In this document: one piece after another, positions 17,174-25,362 of the stretch
How positions within the stretch are numbered: the stretch's first letter is position 1
How the letters are laid out: every line of letters begins with the position of its first letter
From: an uncultured Bacteroidota bacterium
GTDB lineage: Bacteria; Bacteroidota; Bacteroidia; Flavobacteriales; Schleiferiaceae
NCBI GenBank assembly: GCA_913057235.1
Contig: CAJXNI010000018.1
Coordinates: forward strand, 1-53,663
Length of the DNA stretch: 53,663 nt
Direction of reading: 5' to 3'
The notes under the pieces: model-generated
What the model saw: the letters and a program-made list of their open reading frames with translations, nothing else
The model's database searches: none
What the model was told of the DNA's origin: nothing
Program-made: the position numbers and the translations under genes

Positions 17174-17393
17174 AGATGTGATGGGAGTCTATCTGAAAAT
17201 ATGGTTTTGTACCGCTTCTCACCCAGTAGGGGAAAGGGCTTAAGACTAAACAGCCAGCATAGCATCCAAAGACCGGCAATGAATTACCTCCCGTCTACCC
17301 CCCTTCAAAAAGGAGAGGCGCAGCGGAGTGGTTCAGCTGATTTACAAAAACCAGGAATCCGAAAAACTAACCCCAACAACTAACTCATCCTTC

Positions 17394-17418
17394 CATGCTT
17401 CAACTATCGCTTAGCATG
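17394..17418. repeat. Short inverted repeat in spacer
   Basis: CATGCT at 17394-17399 pairs with AGCATG at 17413-17418 across 13 nt. It resembles the CATGCTgaa...ttCAGCATG type of intergenic repeat that I recall in Bacteroidota genomes; that link is from memory and unverified. Confidence 0.45.
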
Positions 17419-17432
17419 ACAAAAGAAAGCAA

Positions 17433-17481
17433 GCTATGGTCTGTTGACTGCGGTCTATGGACTATGAACTATAGACTATAA
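17433..17481 (+). repeat. Degenerate 7-bp tandem repeat, seven units
   Basis: Seven consecutive heptamers can be laid end to end: GCTATGG, TCTGTTG, ACTGCGG, TCTATGG, ACTATGA, ACTATAG, ACTATAA. Every unit has C at position 2 and T at position 3; positions 4-7 are mostly A/G and T. The last four units agree best (WCTATRR). Confidence 0.75.
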
Positions 17482-17518
17482 ACCAGGTACCACGACTTGC
17501 TGTCTGCCCTCTCAAATC

Positions 17519-18754
17519 TTAAGTTCCCAAAATCTTTTGCACCACTTTCTTAATGGTGAGACCCTGCACCAAAATGCTAAACACCACCAGAGTGTAGGTA
17601 AGGCTTAGGATGAGTTCGCGGCCCATCTCTGCGGGTAAAGACAGTGCCAGGGCAATGGAAATCCCTCCGCGTAAGCCGCCCCAGGTAAGCAAGGTAGCAG
17701 TTCCCGGTAAAAACTCCAGCCGGTTTTTAAACAGCCATACCGGGGGCCATACGGCCAGGTAGCGCGCTAGTATAGTGAGCGGTATTAAAGCTATCCCCGC
17801 CAGGAGCCAATCGGTGTGGTATTCTACCAACAGCAGTTCCAGGCCTATTAAAACAAAAAGGATGGCGTTGAGAAACAGGTCTACCAGCTCCCAAAACTTA
17901 TCGATGTACAGTTCGGTCTGCTCCCCCATAGCTTCTTCCCGGGCCCGGTTACCAATGAGCAGACCGGCCACCACCACCGCCAAAGGAGCCGAAAAGTGAA
18001 ACTGATAAGCCAGCACGTGGGTAGCCATAACCAGTGCCAGGGTAAGCAGCACTTCTACTTCATAGTTTTGCACCGATCTCATAAGGCGATAGGTGATGTA
18101 TCCGGTGACTAAACCAAGTAAGAGTCCCCCGCCTACTTCCACCGCAAAAAGCTGGGCTACATCCCAAGCGCCCATACTGCCCGGATTAGAGGCTACACTC
18201 AGCAAAACCAAAAAAACTACCACAGCCACGCCATCATTAAAAAGACTTTCACCGGCAATTTTTATTTCCAGTTTTTTAGGCACTTTGGCCTCTTTTAAGA
18301 TTCCTAAAACGGCAATGGGATCAGTAGGGGAAATGAGTATGCCAAAAAGCAGCAAATAAATAAAGTCTAACTCCAAGCCAAAAAGGCCTAAAACCCACTG
18401 CGCGGCAAATGCCACCAAAACCGTGCTGACGAGTACACCTACACTAGCCAAGGCCACTATGGGCGCCAGATAGCGCTTTAACCGTTCATAATTGGTGTGC
18501 AAGGCTCCGGCAAAGAGCAAGAAACTAAGCATGATATCCAGTATTAACTCACGCAGGTCAATGGCGCCAATAAACGCTTTTGCGCTGGCCAATACCCCAG
18601 AGAAAATGAAGTCAACTAAGAACACTCCCAAACTACCCACCAGGGCTATCGCCATAAGGCCAATGGTGGCGGGTAGCTTTAAGAAACGGTAATTGATGTA
18701 ACCAAAAGCTGCGGCTAAAGTGGTAAGAATGGCAAGGGTAGTAAAAATGTACAT
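17519..18754 (-). CDS. Na+(K+)/H+ antiporter, CPA1/NhaP type
   Basis: This inner-membrane exchanger helps hold internal pH and low sodium, useful in a marine setting. The 411-aa chain has about 12 hydrophobic helices. The SPTDPIAVLG motif and the ion-binding Asn-Asp pair in GESLFNDGVAVVVF mark the CPA1 group. A conserved basic stretch occurs near the C-terminus in TWGGLRGGISIALALSLP. There is no cytoplasmic TrkA-C or nucleotide-binding tail, so it is the short form. It is transcribed towards the repeat-rich spacer and appears to be a single-gene unit. Confidence 0.92.
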   Translation of the reverse strand: MYIFTTLAILTTLAAAFGYINYRFLKLPATIGLMAIALVGSLGVFLVDFIFSGVLASAKAFIGAIDLRELILDIMLSFLLFAGALHTNYERLKRYLAPIVALASVGVLVSTVLVAFAAQWVLGLFGLELDFIYLLLFGILISPTDPIAVLGILKEAKVPKKLEIKIAGESLFNDGVAVVVFLVLLSVASNPGSMGAWDVAQLFAVEVGGGLLLGLVTGYITYRLMRSVQNYEVEVLLTLALVMATHVLAYQFHFSAPLAVVVAGLLIGNRAREEAMGEQTELYIDKFWELVDLFLNAILFVLIGLELLLVEYHTDWLLAGIALIPLTILARYLAVWPPVWLFKNRLEFLPGTATLLTWGGLRGGISIALALSLPAEMGRELILSLTYTLVVFSILVQGLTIKKVVQKILGT

Positions 18755-18957
18755 GGGGCTGGTTTCAACTATTTTACGATACTAAGGTGAGGCCCTTTTA
18801 AGGCCCAGCTAAAATAATTCGATTAAGTGCTGTGTAAACCTAAAACTAATTGAAAAATGCCATTGGCAAGTTTTTAAAACCTTCTCTTGACTAACTACCT
18901 ATCTTTAAGAATATTAAAAGCAGGAAAACCAGCCCTTTTCAACAAAACTCTGAAATC

Positions 18958-20859
18958 ATGCTTAAAAAAATACTCCTGACCATCAGCCTCCTTGTGGGTG
19001 TAAACCAAGCCCAGGCCGGCCATATCCTGGGTGGCGCAATCTACTGGGAAAATGTGGCCCAAGATACTTTTGTGTTTACAGTAGAAATAGTTCGTGATTG
19101 CCAAGGTGGCCCTTTACCAAGCACTACCACCATTAGTGGTCCAAATGGATCTTTTACAGCAAACTTTGTGGCTGATATTCAAATTAACCAAAATTGTGCA
19201 GATCCTTGTTTTCCTGTTCGCATTTACAAAACAACACCAGTTGCGCTAAGCGGCACCATTCCAGCCAGCGGTTGGGAGTTTGCCTATAGTTTCTGTTGTA
19301 CCAACAGTAGTTTTACCAACATAACTACAGGCAGCGGGATTTACCTGGCTGCAACAATGTTTCCAGATACTGCGGGCGGAGTACCTCAGTATTCGGCTGA
19401 AGTAACATCGCCCGGTAGATTGGATTTAGCTGTTCCAGGAAATCAAACATCTTATGTGGGAACTGCTATCGGTCCCCATGCCGACTCCGCCATTACCGCA
19501 CTGGTTCCTATGAGAGCTTCAGCAAGCACCACCGTTTCCTATAAAGCGGGCTACAGCTTTAATGCCCCACTGCCTGATGCTTCCGAAAATCCAGCCAATG
19601 GACCCAATATTTTAAATTCTCAAAGTAGTGTGTTAAGTACCTCCATTCAGAGCATTCCTGCTACCGAAAATAGATTTTACGTGGCATTGGAACACCTGTT
19701 TTACAAACATGGGGCACTCTATGGTAAAGTGACACGATTTATTGACGTATCTCTCTATACCCCAAACACACCTCCGGGCACACTAAGCACCACATTAAAC
19801 ATTAACGCCCAGAGCATTGCCAACCCCACACAAGGCGTGCAACGCGATACAGTCCTGTTAGGCGACACCCTAATCTATTTTTTTAACGCCTCTTTGCCCA
19901 ATGACTCCATCTACTTTGAGATTAGCAGCAACCTGCAAGACTCCAATCGCATTAATGCATTGGGTTGGAACAATTTCAACTTTTTGGAAGTAACTAACTT
20001 CAATCCCGGTCAGGCCGAACCAAGCTACGCTCAGTCTCTTTATCAACTGCGTTTCTTACCGGCCGCTGATAACCTTAACCAAGCCTTAAACCGTGTAGAC
20101 GTAAAAATTTCTTCCAACCCCTGCACCAATGGGCAATCACTAAATATTCCACTGGAAATTTACGTAGCGAATAACAGTCTAAACACCCAGCTCGGCAATA
20201 TGGGAGCTGATACACTGGAATTGTGCAACCCTGCCATAGATACCATCCGCACCAGCGCCATGGCCAATAGTTTTAATTGGGTACCCGCCAACCATGTTTC
20301 CAATGCAGGGGCTAACCAGGTGCTTTATACCCACAACCAAGCCGCTTGGCTGTACTTGCAAAATGCCAATACCCAGGCTTTAGCCGATTCTCTTTACGTG
20401 ATACCCAGAGTAGGCCATTTCAGCTTGAAACGAATAGGGAATGCCTTGCGGGTAGAAGATTCTATTGGGGTTGACAGCATAGTTTGGAAGCTTAATGGCA
20501 GCACTTTTGTGCTTAATAGGGTGCAATTGAATCTTACTACACCAGGCGCCTATCATGCGGTAGGCTATACGCGTAACTGTGTTTTTTACAGTGATACCCT
20601 AATGGTAACCGCGCAATCATTCTCGATTGCAGAAAATGAATGGGCCTCATTCGCCATTTACCCCAACCCAGCGTCAGCAGAACTCACTGTAAGCTTTGAA
20701 GAAAATGGAAGAACAGCCTTTTCCATTTATAACTCACAAGGGCAAGTAATTTTAAAAAAATCGCTTTACAGCGGCCAGCGGATGAGCCTTCAATCGCTTA
20801 AACCCGGTTTTTACATAATTAAAAGCTCATTAGGAAGCAGACCGTTTATTAAAAAATAA
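18958..20859 (+). CDS. Secreted protein with T9SS type A sorting domain
   Basis: A 633-aa exported protein. A signal peptide ends near NQAQA. The mature N-terminus, GHILGGAIYWENV followed by VEIVRDCQGG, belongs to a Bacteroidota family that often starts with H.xGG...YRDC. A Cys-rich first domain includes GWEFAYSFCC and PLPDASENPANGP. The C-terminal 75 residues form a T9SS sorting domain: IYPNPASAELTV, IYNSQGQVIL and LKPGFYIIKS, with basic end residues. It should cross the outer membrane through the type IX system and be attached to or released from the surface. The next gene is a clear paralogue. Function is unknown; adhesion or a matrix role is possible. Confidence 0.85.
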   Translation: MLKKILLTISLLVGVNQAQAGHILGGAIYWENVAQDTFVFTVEIVRDCQGGPLPSTTTISGPNGSFTANFVADIQINQNCADPCFPVRIYKTTPVALSGTIPASGWEFAYSFCCTNSSFTNITTGSGIYLAATMFPDTAGGVPQYSAEVTSPGRLDLAVPGNQTSYVGTAIGPHADSAITALVPMRASASTTVSYKAGYSFNAPLPDASENPANGPNILNSQSSVLSTSIQSIPATENRFYVALEHLFYKHGALYGKVTRFIDVSLYTPNTPPGTLSTTLNINAQSIANPTQGVQRDTVLLGDTLIYFFNASLPNDSIYFEISSNLQDSNRINALGWNNFNFLEVTNFNPGQAEPSYAQSLYQLRFLPAADNLNQALNRVDVKISSNPCTNGQSLNIPLEIYVANNSLNTQLGNMGADTLELCNPAIDTIRTSAMANSFNWVPANHVSNAGANQVLYTHNQAAWLYLQNANTQALADSLYVIPRVGHFSLKRIGNALRVEDSIGVDSIVWKLNGSTFVLNRVQLNLTTPGAYHAVGYTRNCVFYSDTLMVTAQSFSIAENEWASFAIYPNPASAELTVSFEENGRTAFSIYNSQGQVILKKSLYSGQRMSLQSLKPGFYIIKSSLGSRPFIKK

Positions 20860-20919
20860 AGCTGAATGCAATTAAAACCTTTAGCCACTAATTAAGAATG
20901 CGCTTACACTCATTGGTGG

Positions 20920-20950
20920 TTTGTTTCCAGGCATCACTGTTCTAGTTTAG
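20920..20950 (+). promoter_or_regulatory. Candidate promoter of the second T9SS cargo gene
   Basis: TTTG at 20920-20923, a 19-bp spacer and TAGTTTAG at 20943-20950 match the phylum consensus with one mismatch in the -7 box. The ATG follows 18 bp later, giving a leader of about 12 nt. Confidence 0.45.
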
Positions 20951-20968
20951 TAGAACCAAAAAAAGGAT

Positions 20969-23404
20969 ATGCGCTCAATTTTACGTTTTATTGCTTTAGC
21001 AACTTTCACCCTCAGCACCTTCAGCGTGGAGGCTAGTCATTTAATAGGTGGTAATTTGGCTTGGTACTCTACATCACAGCCCAACGCCTATCGATTTGAG
21101 TTAACGCTTTACAGAGACTGTAGGGGGGGGATTAGTTTACCTACCACCAGCCAAAACATCACTGGGCCTTTTGGAAACATTGTTTTATTTTACAACGCAG
21201 GACGTTCTGGGGCTGTTAGTACCAACAGATGCTTCACTAGCCCATGCAACAATTTAGCAGGCGTTGAGAAATATGTGTACATCTCAAATCCTATAACTCT
21301 TAACCAGGGCATACCCCCTACTGGCTGGGAGTTTTCTTACAGCGCGTGTTGCTATCCTACCTCCAAAAATACAAGTGCTTCTGGTATGTACTTCAGCACC
21401 ATCATGTATCCTAATGCGCAAGGCGGTTTACCCGATGTGAGCACGGTGAATGACGCCCTCTCCCTTTTAATGTTGGATGGATATGGATCCAAAAGCTTCA
21501 ATCTTCAGCCCCAATATCTGGGTAATGCTGATTCGGTGCAAACCGTTTTATCCTCTCCTTTAACCGGAGCCAACACGTCCGTAGTTTTCAACTCAGGTTA
21601 CAATGCGCTTCACCCACTACCCGACTCTTCAGAGTCTCCTTTAAACGGTCCTTTTCTGTATAACCCCAAAACGGGCGTGGGCTCGGTAAGCATAAATGAT
21701 TCCAACAATCTGGGCGGTTTTTATCTCATGAGTGTAGACCATCTTTATTTTAAGGACGGTGTACTGGTAGCAAAAATTAATAAACCTATACCTGTTTTAA
21801 TGGGAAACACTTTTCAGGCTACTCCTGCTCCCACGGTAAGTGTCACTGACGGCAACCAAGCCATTCCTTACCAATATGGAATGGCACCGCCCGTATTTAC
21901 CTTAACTACCGGAGACTCACTAAATTTAAATTTTATGGCCATTGATGTAGGAGACTCTTTACGCATGCGTATCTCTAGTGTTTTGCTTGATACTGCACGC
22001 CCAGGCGCAAGAGGTTGGGGTTTTTACAATAATTTGCAGGTGAATTATCTCAACGCCAATAACAGTCCCTTGGTAAATAATCTTGGCATTACCCAAGTGC
22101 AATTAAAGGCAGGCAAAGGCAATGAAGCAGAAGGTAGCGCCCTTATCACTTTTGAAGTAGAGGATTTTAATTGCCCTAATAACCCCATTTGTTACCCCGT
22201 AATGGTTCAGTTTAAACCCTCTGTGGCCATTCAAAAATTTAACCGCCAAGACACCATCCCGCTTTGCAGCGGAAACGACAGTCTATTTGCCAAAGCTTTT
22301 AATAATGGGGCCTATTGGAGCCCAGGAAATTTAGTTGCAGACTCTAGCGCCTCGCGTACCGTTTTTACTGGAACTACTTCTACCTGGTTGTACTTAAATG
22401 ACACTGTGGATCCCAGTCACAAAGACTCCGTATACATTCAAGTAGTGCCCGGAAGCGTAAGCATAGGTGGCAACAATGGCAACCTGGTTTTATATGATTC
22501 AGTAGGGCTTACCCAGTATCAATGGCGCCTTAACGGCATTCCTTACCAAGTAAATACCCCCACCCTCTTTAACCCGGTATACGGTGTTTACGATTTAACC
22601 GGAACCAATGGTGTGTGTTACTATGAAACCGATACCGTAGTGGTGAATGCGGGCAATGGTTTTGCCATTGCACCGCCCAGCGGTGCTAATTCCGTTTTGC
22701 CAGAACGCCAGCAACTGGACAGTACCTATGGTTTTCAGTTTGCGGTGATGAACGGCAACCTGGTTACTGAGCAATTCAGCTTGAATTCCGTTCAGGTGTA
22801 TGGAATCAGCAGCACCGCCAATAAAAATTCTTTTAGCACCATTACGCTTAAGGTTTTTGATGCTACCCAAACGGAGATTTACGGCACTCAATTAGTGCTA
22901 GACCCTAATAGTCCATCGGTAGATTTTAACCCCAGCCTGACTTTAGATGAAGGTCAGGATTATTACGTAACCGTTAGCGGTGATACCAACGCGTATTATT
23001 CCTTTTATCAAAGCCAAAGCACTCCCTACACAGTAGGTAGCTTTATGCAGCCAGGGGGGCAATTGGAAGTGAAAGCCGTGCTAAAAGGCCCCTCCACAAC
23101 GGGTGCTCCCAGCCAGGCTTCAGATAAGCACCCGGCCTTAACGCTAAGCCTCAGCAGCACCATTGGCCTGGCTGAAAGAACTACTGCTCAATTCAGCTTG
23201 TATCCAAACCCCGCCAGTGATCAATTAAATCTTCGCTATGAAAGCTCTGATGAGCTGCAGTTTGAGATTTACGCTTTAAGCGGACAGCTGCTGATAGAGA
23301 CAACCCTTTCTCCCGAAAGGAAATACATTGACATCAGTCAGCTGAGCCCTGGCACCTATTTTATTAAAAGTAAATTAGGGCAGCAAAAATTTGTGAAGCA
23401 GTAA
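20969..23404 (+). CDS. Secreted protein with T9SS type A sorting domain (paralogue)
   Basis: At 811 aa this is a longer paralogue of the preceding gene. It shares SHLIGGNLAWYS then LYRDCRGG, GWEFSYSACC, a GMYFSTIMYPNAQGG stretch (compare GIYLAATMFPDTAGG) and PLPDSSESPLNGP. The extra length includes a domain of about 120 aa before the C-terminus, roughly 570-700, that reads as a beta-sandwich. The sorting domain is LYPNPASDQLNLRY ... LSPGTYFIKSKLGQQKFVKQ. A run of eight G bases at 21123-21130 codes the RGG of YRDCRGG. The likely fate is export by T9SS to the cell surface. No enzymatic motif is visible. Confidence 0.85.
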   Translation: MRSILRFIALATFTLSTFSVEASHLIGGNLAWYSTSQPNAYRFELTLYRDCRGGISLPTTSQNITGPFGNIVLFYNAGRSGAVSTNRCFTSPCNNLAGVEKYVYISNPITLNQGIPPTGWEFSYSACCYPTSKNTSASGMYFSTIMYPNAQGGLPDVSTVNDALSLLMLDGYGSKSFNLQPQYLGNADSVQTVLSSPLTGANTSVVFNSGYNALHPLPDSSESPLNGPFLYNPKTGVGSVSINDSNNLGGFYLMSVDHLYFKDGVLVAKINKPIPVLMGNTFQATPAPTVSVTDGNQAIPYQYGMAPPVFTLTTGDSLNLNFMAIDVGDSLRMRISSVLLDTARPGARGWGFYNNLQVNYLNANNSPLVNNLGITQVQLKAGKGNEAEGSALITFEVEDFNCPNNPICYPVMVQFKPSVAIQKFNRQDTIPLCSGNDSLFAKAFNNGAYWSPGNLVADSSASRTVFTGTTSTWLYLNDTVDPSHKDSVYIQVVPGSVSIGGNNGNLVLYDSVGLTQYQWRLNGIPYQVNTPTLFNPVYGVYDLTGTNGVCYYETDTVVVNAGNGFAIAPPSGANSVLPERQQLDSTYGFQFAVMNGNLVTEQFSLNSVQVYGISSTANKNSFSTITLKVFDATQTEIYGTQLVLDPNSPSVDFNPSLTLDEGQDYYVTVSGDTNAYYSFYQSQSTPYTVGSFMQPGGQLEVKAVLKGPSTTGAPSQASDKHPALTLSLSSTIGLAERTTAQFSLYPNPASDQLNLRYESSDELQFEIYALSGQLLIETTLSPERKYIDISQLSPGTYFIKSKLGQQKFVKQ

Positions 23405-23411
23405 GAGATTC

Positions 23412-24608
23412 TTACTTCAATGTATCAAAGGCTTGCCGTATAATCGTACAAGCCTTTTTTATTTCGCTGTAGCTGATGTTTAAAGGAGGCGCAATTCTGA
23501 AGCTATTGGGGTTACTCAAAAACCAAAAACAAATTACCTGATGATCTAAGCAGTATTCCACAATCTGCTGCACCTCATTAGCTGTGGCAAACTCAAAGGC
23601 AAAAAACAAGCCTTTACGCCTGATCTCTTTTACTTTGGGGTGCTGCAGCGCTTCTTCAAAAAGCTGCCCTTTTTTCTCAACCTCAGGTAAAAGTGCTTCT
23701 TCCTCAATAACTTCCAAACCCGCTACCGCAGCCGCGCAGCTTAAGGCATTACCCCCAAAAGAGGTGATGTGCCCCAACATAGGACTATCGGTGAAAACCT
23801 CCATTTTTTCACGGGAAGCTATGAAAGCGCCAATGGGTAAACCCGCGCCCAGGGCCTTAGCTGTGCATAAAATATCTGGGGTTACATTGTAGTGCATAAA
23901 AGCATACCATTGCCCCGTGCGACCAATGCCACTTTGAATTTCGTCAAATATTAATTGCGCCCCGGTTTCATGGCACCTTTGGCGTAAGGCCCGCAAAAAC
24001 TCCGGTGTGCCAATGCGTATGCCAGCATCCCCTTGAATGGGCTCTACCAACACAGCCGCTGTTCTAGTGGTAATGGCCTCAAGTTGCTCAACCTGATTAA
24101 AATCCAGGAATTTCACGTTGGGCAACAGCGGTCTGAAGGCCCTCTTTTTAGTTTCGTTACCACTCACCGATAAAGCTCCGTGGGTGCTGCCGTGGTAGGC
24201 ACCCCTAAAGGCAATAATTTCGCTGCGTTCCGTGTAACGCTTTGCCAGTTTCAAGGCCCCTTCAATACTCTCTGCACCACTGTTGGTGAAGTAGCAACAG
24301 TTCAATGAGTGGGGTAAAATTTGCGTGAGTTTTTGCGCTAAAGCATTGGGCGCGCTCTGGGCGTATTCTCCGTACACCATTACGTGTAGGTGCTTATCGG
24401 CTTGAGCCTTAATGGCGGCCACAATTTTAGGGTGGCTATGGCCTAAATTACTAACGCCTACGCCTGAGATAAGGTCCATGTATTGCTTACCATCGGTAGT
24501 ATGGAGGTAAAGACCTTTAGCATATTCTACTTCCAAACCAAGGGGAAATGGCGTGGTAGGAGCCAGCAGTTTTTTAAAGGTTTCTATGCCATTACGCTCC
24601 GCTTCCAT
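23412..24608 (-). CDS. PLP-dependent class III aminotransferase
   Basis: This 398-aa fold-type I enzyme moves an amino group between an omega-amino donor and a keto acid; it is annotated broadly as aspartate aminotransferase family and is close to acetylornithine/ornithine aminotransferases. The cofactor features are GAESIEGALKLAKRYT, AYHGSTHG, FDEIQSGIGRTG and the PLP-binding lysine K251 in CTAKALGAGLPIG. No other arginine or ornithine pathway genes are near, so the substrate is open. The start lies 4 bp from the stop of the upstream VTT-domain gene, so the two are almost certainly cotranscribed. Confidence 0.85.
   Translation of the reverse strand: MEAERNGIETFKKLLAPTTPFPLGLEVEYAKGLYLHTTDGKQYMDLISGVGVSNLGHSHPKIVAAIKAQADKHLHVMVYGEYAQSAPNALAQKLTQILPHSLNCCYFTNSGAESIEGALKLAKRYTERSEIIAFRGAYHGSTHGALSVSGNETKKRAFRPLLPNVKFLDFNQVEQLEAITTRTAAVLVEPIQGDAGIRIGTPEFLRALRQRCHETGAQLIFDEIQSGIGRTGQWYAFMHYNVTPDILCTAKALGAGLPIGAFIASREKMEVFTDSPMLGHITSFGGNALSCAAAVAGLEVIEEEALLPEVEKKGQLFEEALQHPKVKEIRRKGLFFAFEFATANEVQQIVEYCLDHQVICFWFLSNPNSFRIAPPLNISYSEIKKACTIIRQAFDTLK
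23427..23460 (+). terminator. Terminator for the T9SS gene, inside the convergent gene's 3' end
   Basis: AAAGGCTTG (23427-23435) pairs with CAAGCCTTT (23449-23457) around a 13-nt loop, followed by a T run. It lies within the last codons of the opposing aminotransferase gene, whose stop is only 8 bp from the T9SS stop. A smaller hairpin, GTAAGA-GAT-TCTTAC, sits on the stop region at 23401-23415. Confidence 0.6.
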
Positions 24609-24612
24609 GGTG

Positions 24613-25254
24613 CTAATTTAAAAGCTTAAAGAACACCAGGGCGTAAATTCCGTAGCGTGCAATACGCGTAAGAGCAGCCAGGAAAAAGTACTTCTTACCC
24701 ATCCCCAACATTCCTGCTATGAGACTCACGGGTGCAAAAGGAATAGGCGTAATGGCCGCCACGCTCACAAAGAGCCACCCAAACTTTAAAAAGTTTTGCC
24801 AAAGTTTTTGGTATTTGCGCAGCATAAAAGCCTGCACTTTTTTACTACGGCCAATAAGGCGACCTTCAAAGAAAGAAATAACCCCACCGGCATAACTTAA
24901 AAGTGCTAAAAAGGTGGTAGTCACCACTGGGTTGGGCTCATGCGCGCCCCAAGCTATAAATACATCTATAGGTAAAAGCCCTAAAAAGCTTTCGCTGAAA
25001 AAAAACAGACCCAGCACCTGCCAATAGCTAAAGTGCTGAAAAAGAGTAGCAAGACCCTCTTGAATATCAAAAACGTAAGTATTGAAGACCCATACCAAAG
25101 CACCCAAAATAATAAGGGCCAGAGCAAGTTTTAAAAGGCCGTTGCCTAAAAAACGGTAATGCCCCTTGCGCTTGTAGTATTGATGTAAAACTTTGCCTTT
25201 TTGCCGAGTTGTGCGTTTAATGAGGCCAGAGTTTGATTGTAAAATAGAGTTCAA
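24613..25254 (-). CDS. VTT/DedA-type membrane protein (YqaA-like)
   Basis: This inner-membrane protein of 213 aa resembles the DedA/VTT superfamily, whose members act in lipid translocation and envelope stability. Features are a Lys/Arg-rich N-terminus, a first helix at about 44-64, the reentrant-type ESFLGLLPIDVFI region, and AAITPIPFAPVSLIAGMLGM, which contains the proline-rich motif. No ATG is available upstream; the frame starts at TTG 25254, the first usable codon after an in-frame stop. It precedes the aminotransferase in the same transcript by 4 bp, though the functional link is unclear. Confidence 0.8.
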   Translation of the reverse strand: MNSILQSNSGLIKRTTRQKGKVLHQYYKRKGHYRFLGNGLLKLALALIILGALVWVFNTYVFDIQEGLATLFQHFSYWQVLGLFFFSESFLGLLPIDVFIAWGAHEPNPVVTTTFLALLSYAGGVISFFEGRLIGRSKKVQAFMLRKYQKLWQNFLKFGWLFVSVAAITPIPFAPVSLIAGMLGMGKKYFFLAALTRIARYGIYALVFFKLLN

Positions 25255-25362
25255 TGTTTACAAAATTCTGCTGCAAATTTAATGCCTCTAAGAACGTGTG
25301 CAGCCCTAAATAGGTTCTATTTATTTTCAAGGGTTTTATACTTTTAGCCCAAAAGCAAAAGC

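Larger units (their letters stand above)
17174..17518. other. Gene-free, repeat-rich spacer between convergent genes
   Basis: These 345 bp lie between the 3' ends of two genes and contain no credible reading frame. They hold a CCCCTTCAAAAAGGAGAGG-like inverted segment near 17300-17320, a CATGCT...AGCATG hairpin at 17394-17418, and a degenerate 7-bp tandem repeat at 17433-17481. The composition differs from coding DNA. It looks like a place where short non-coding repeats have collected. No promoter or strong terminator is evident. Confidence 0.7.

Noticed and set aside
17201-17383. Small plus-strand frame in the repeat-rich spacer
   Set aside because: It runs through repeats, has coding-unlike composition and no recognisable product.
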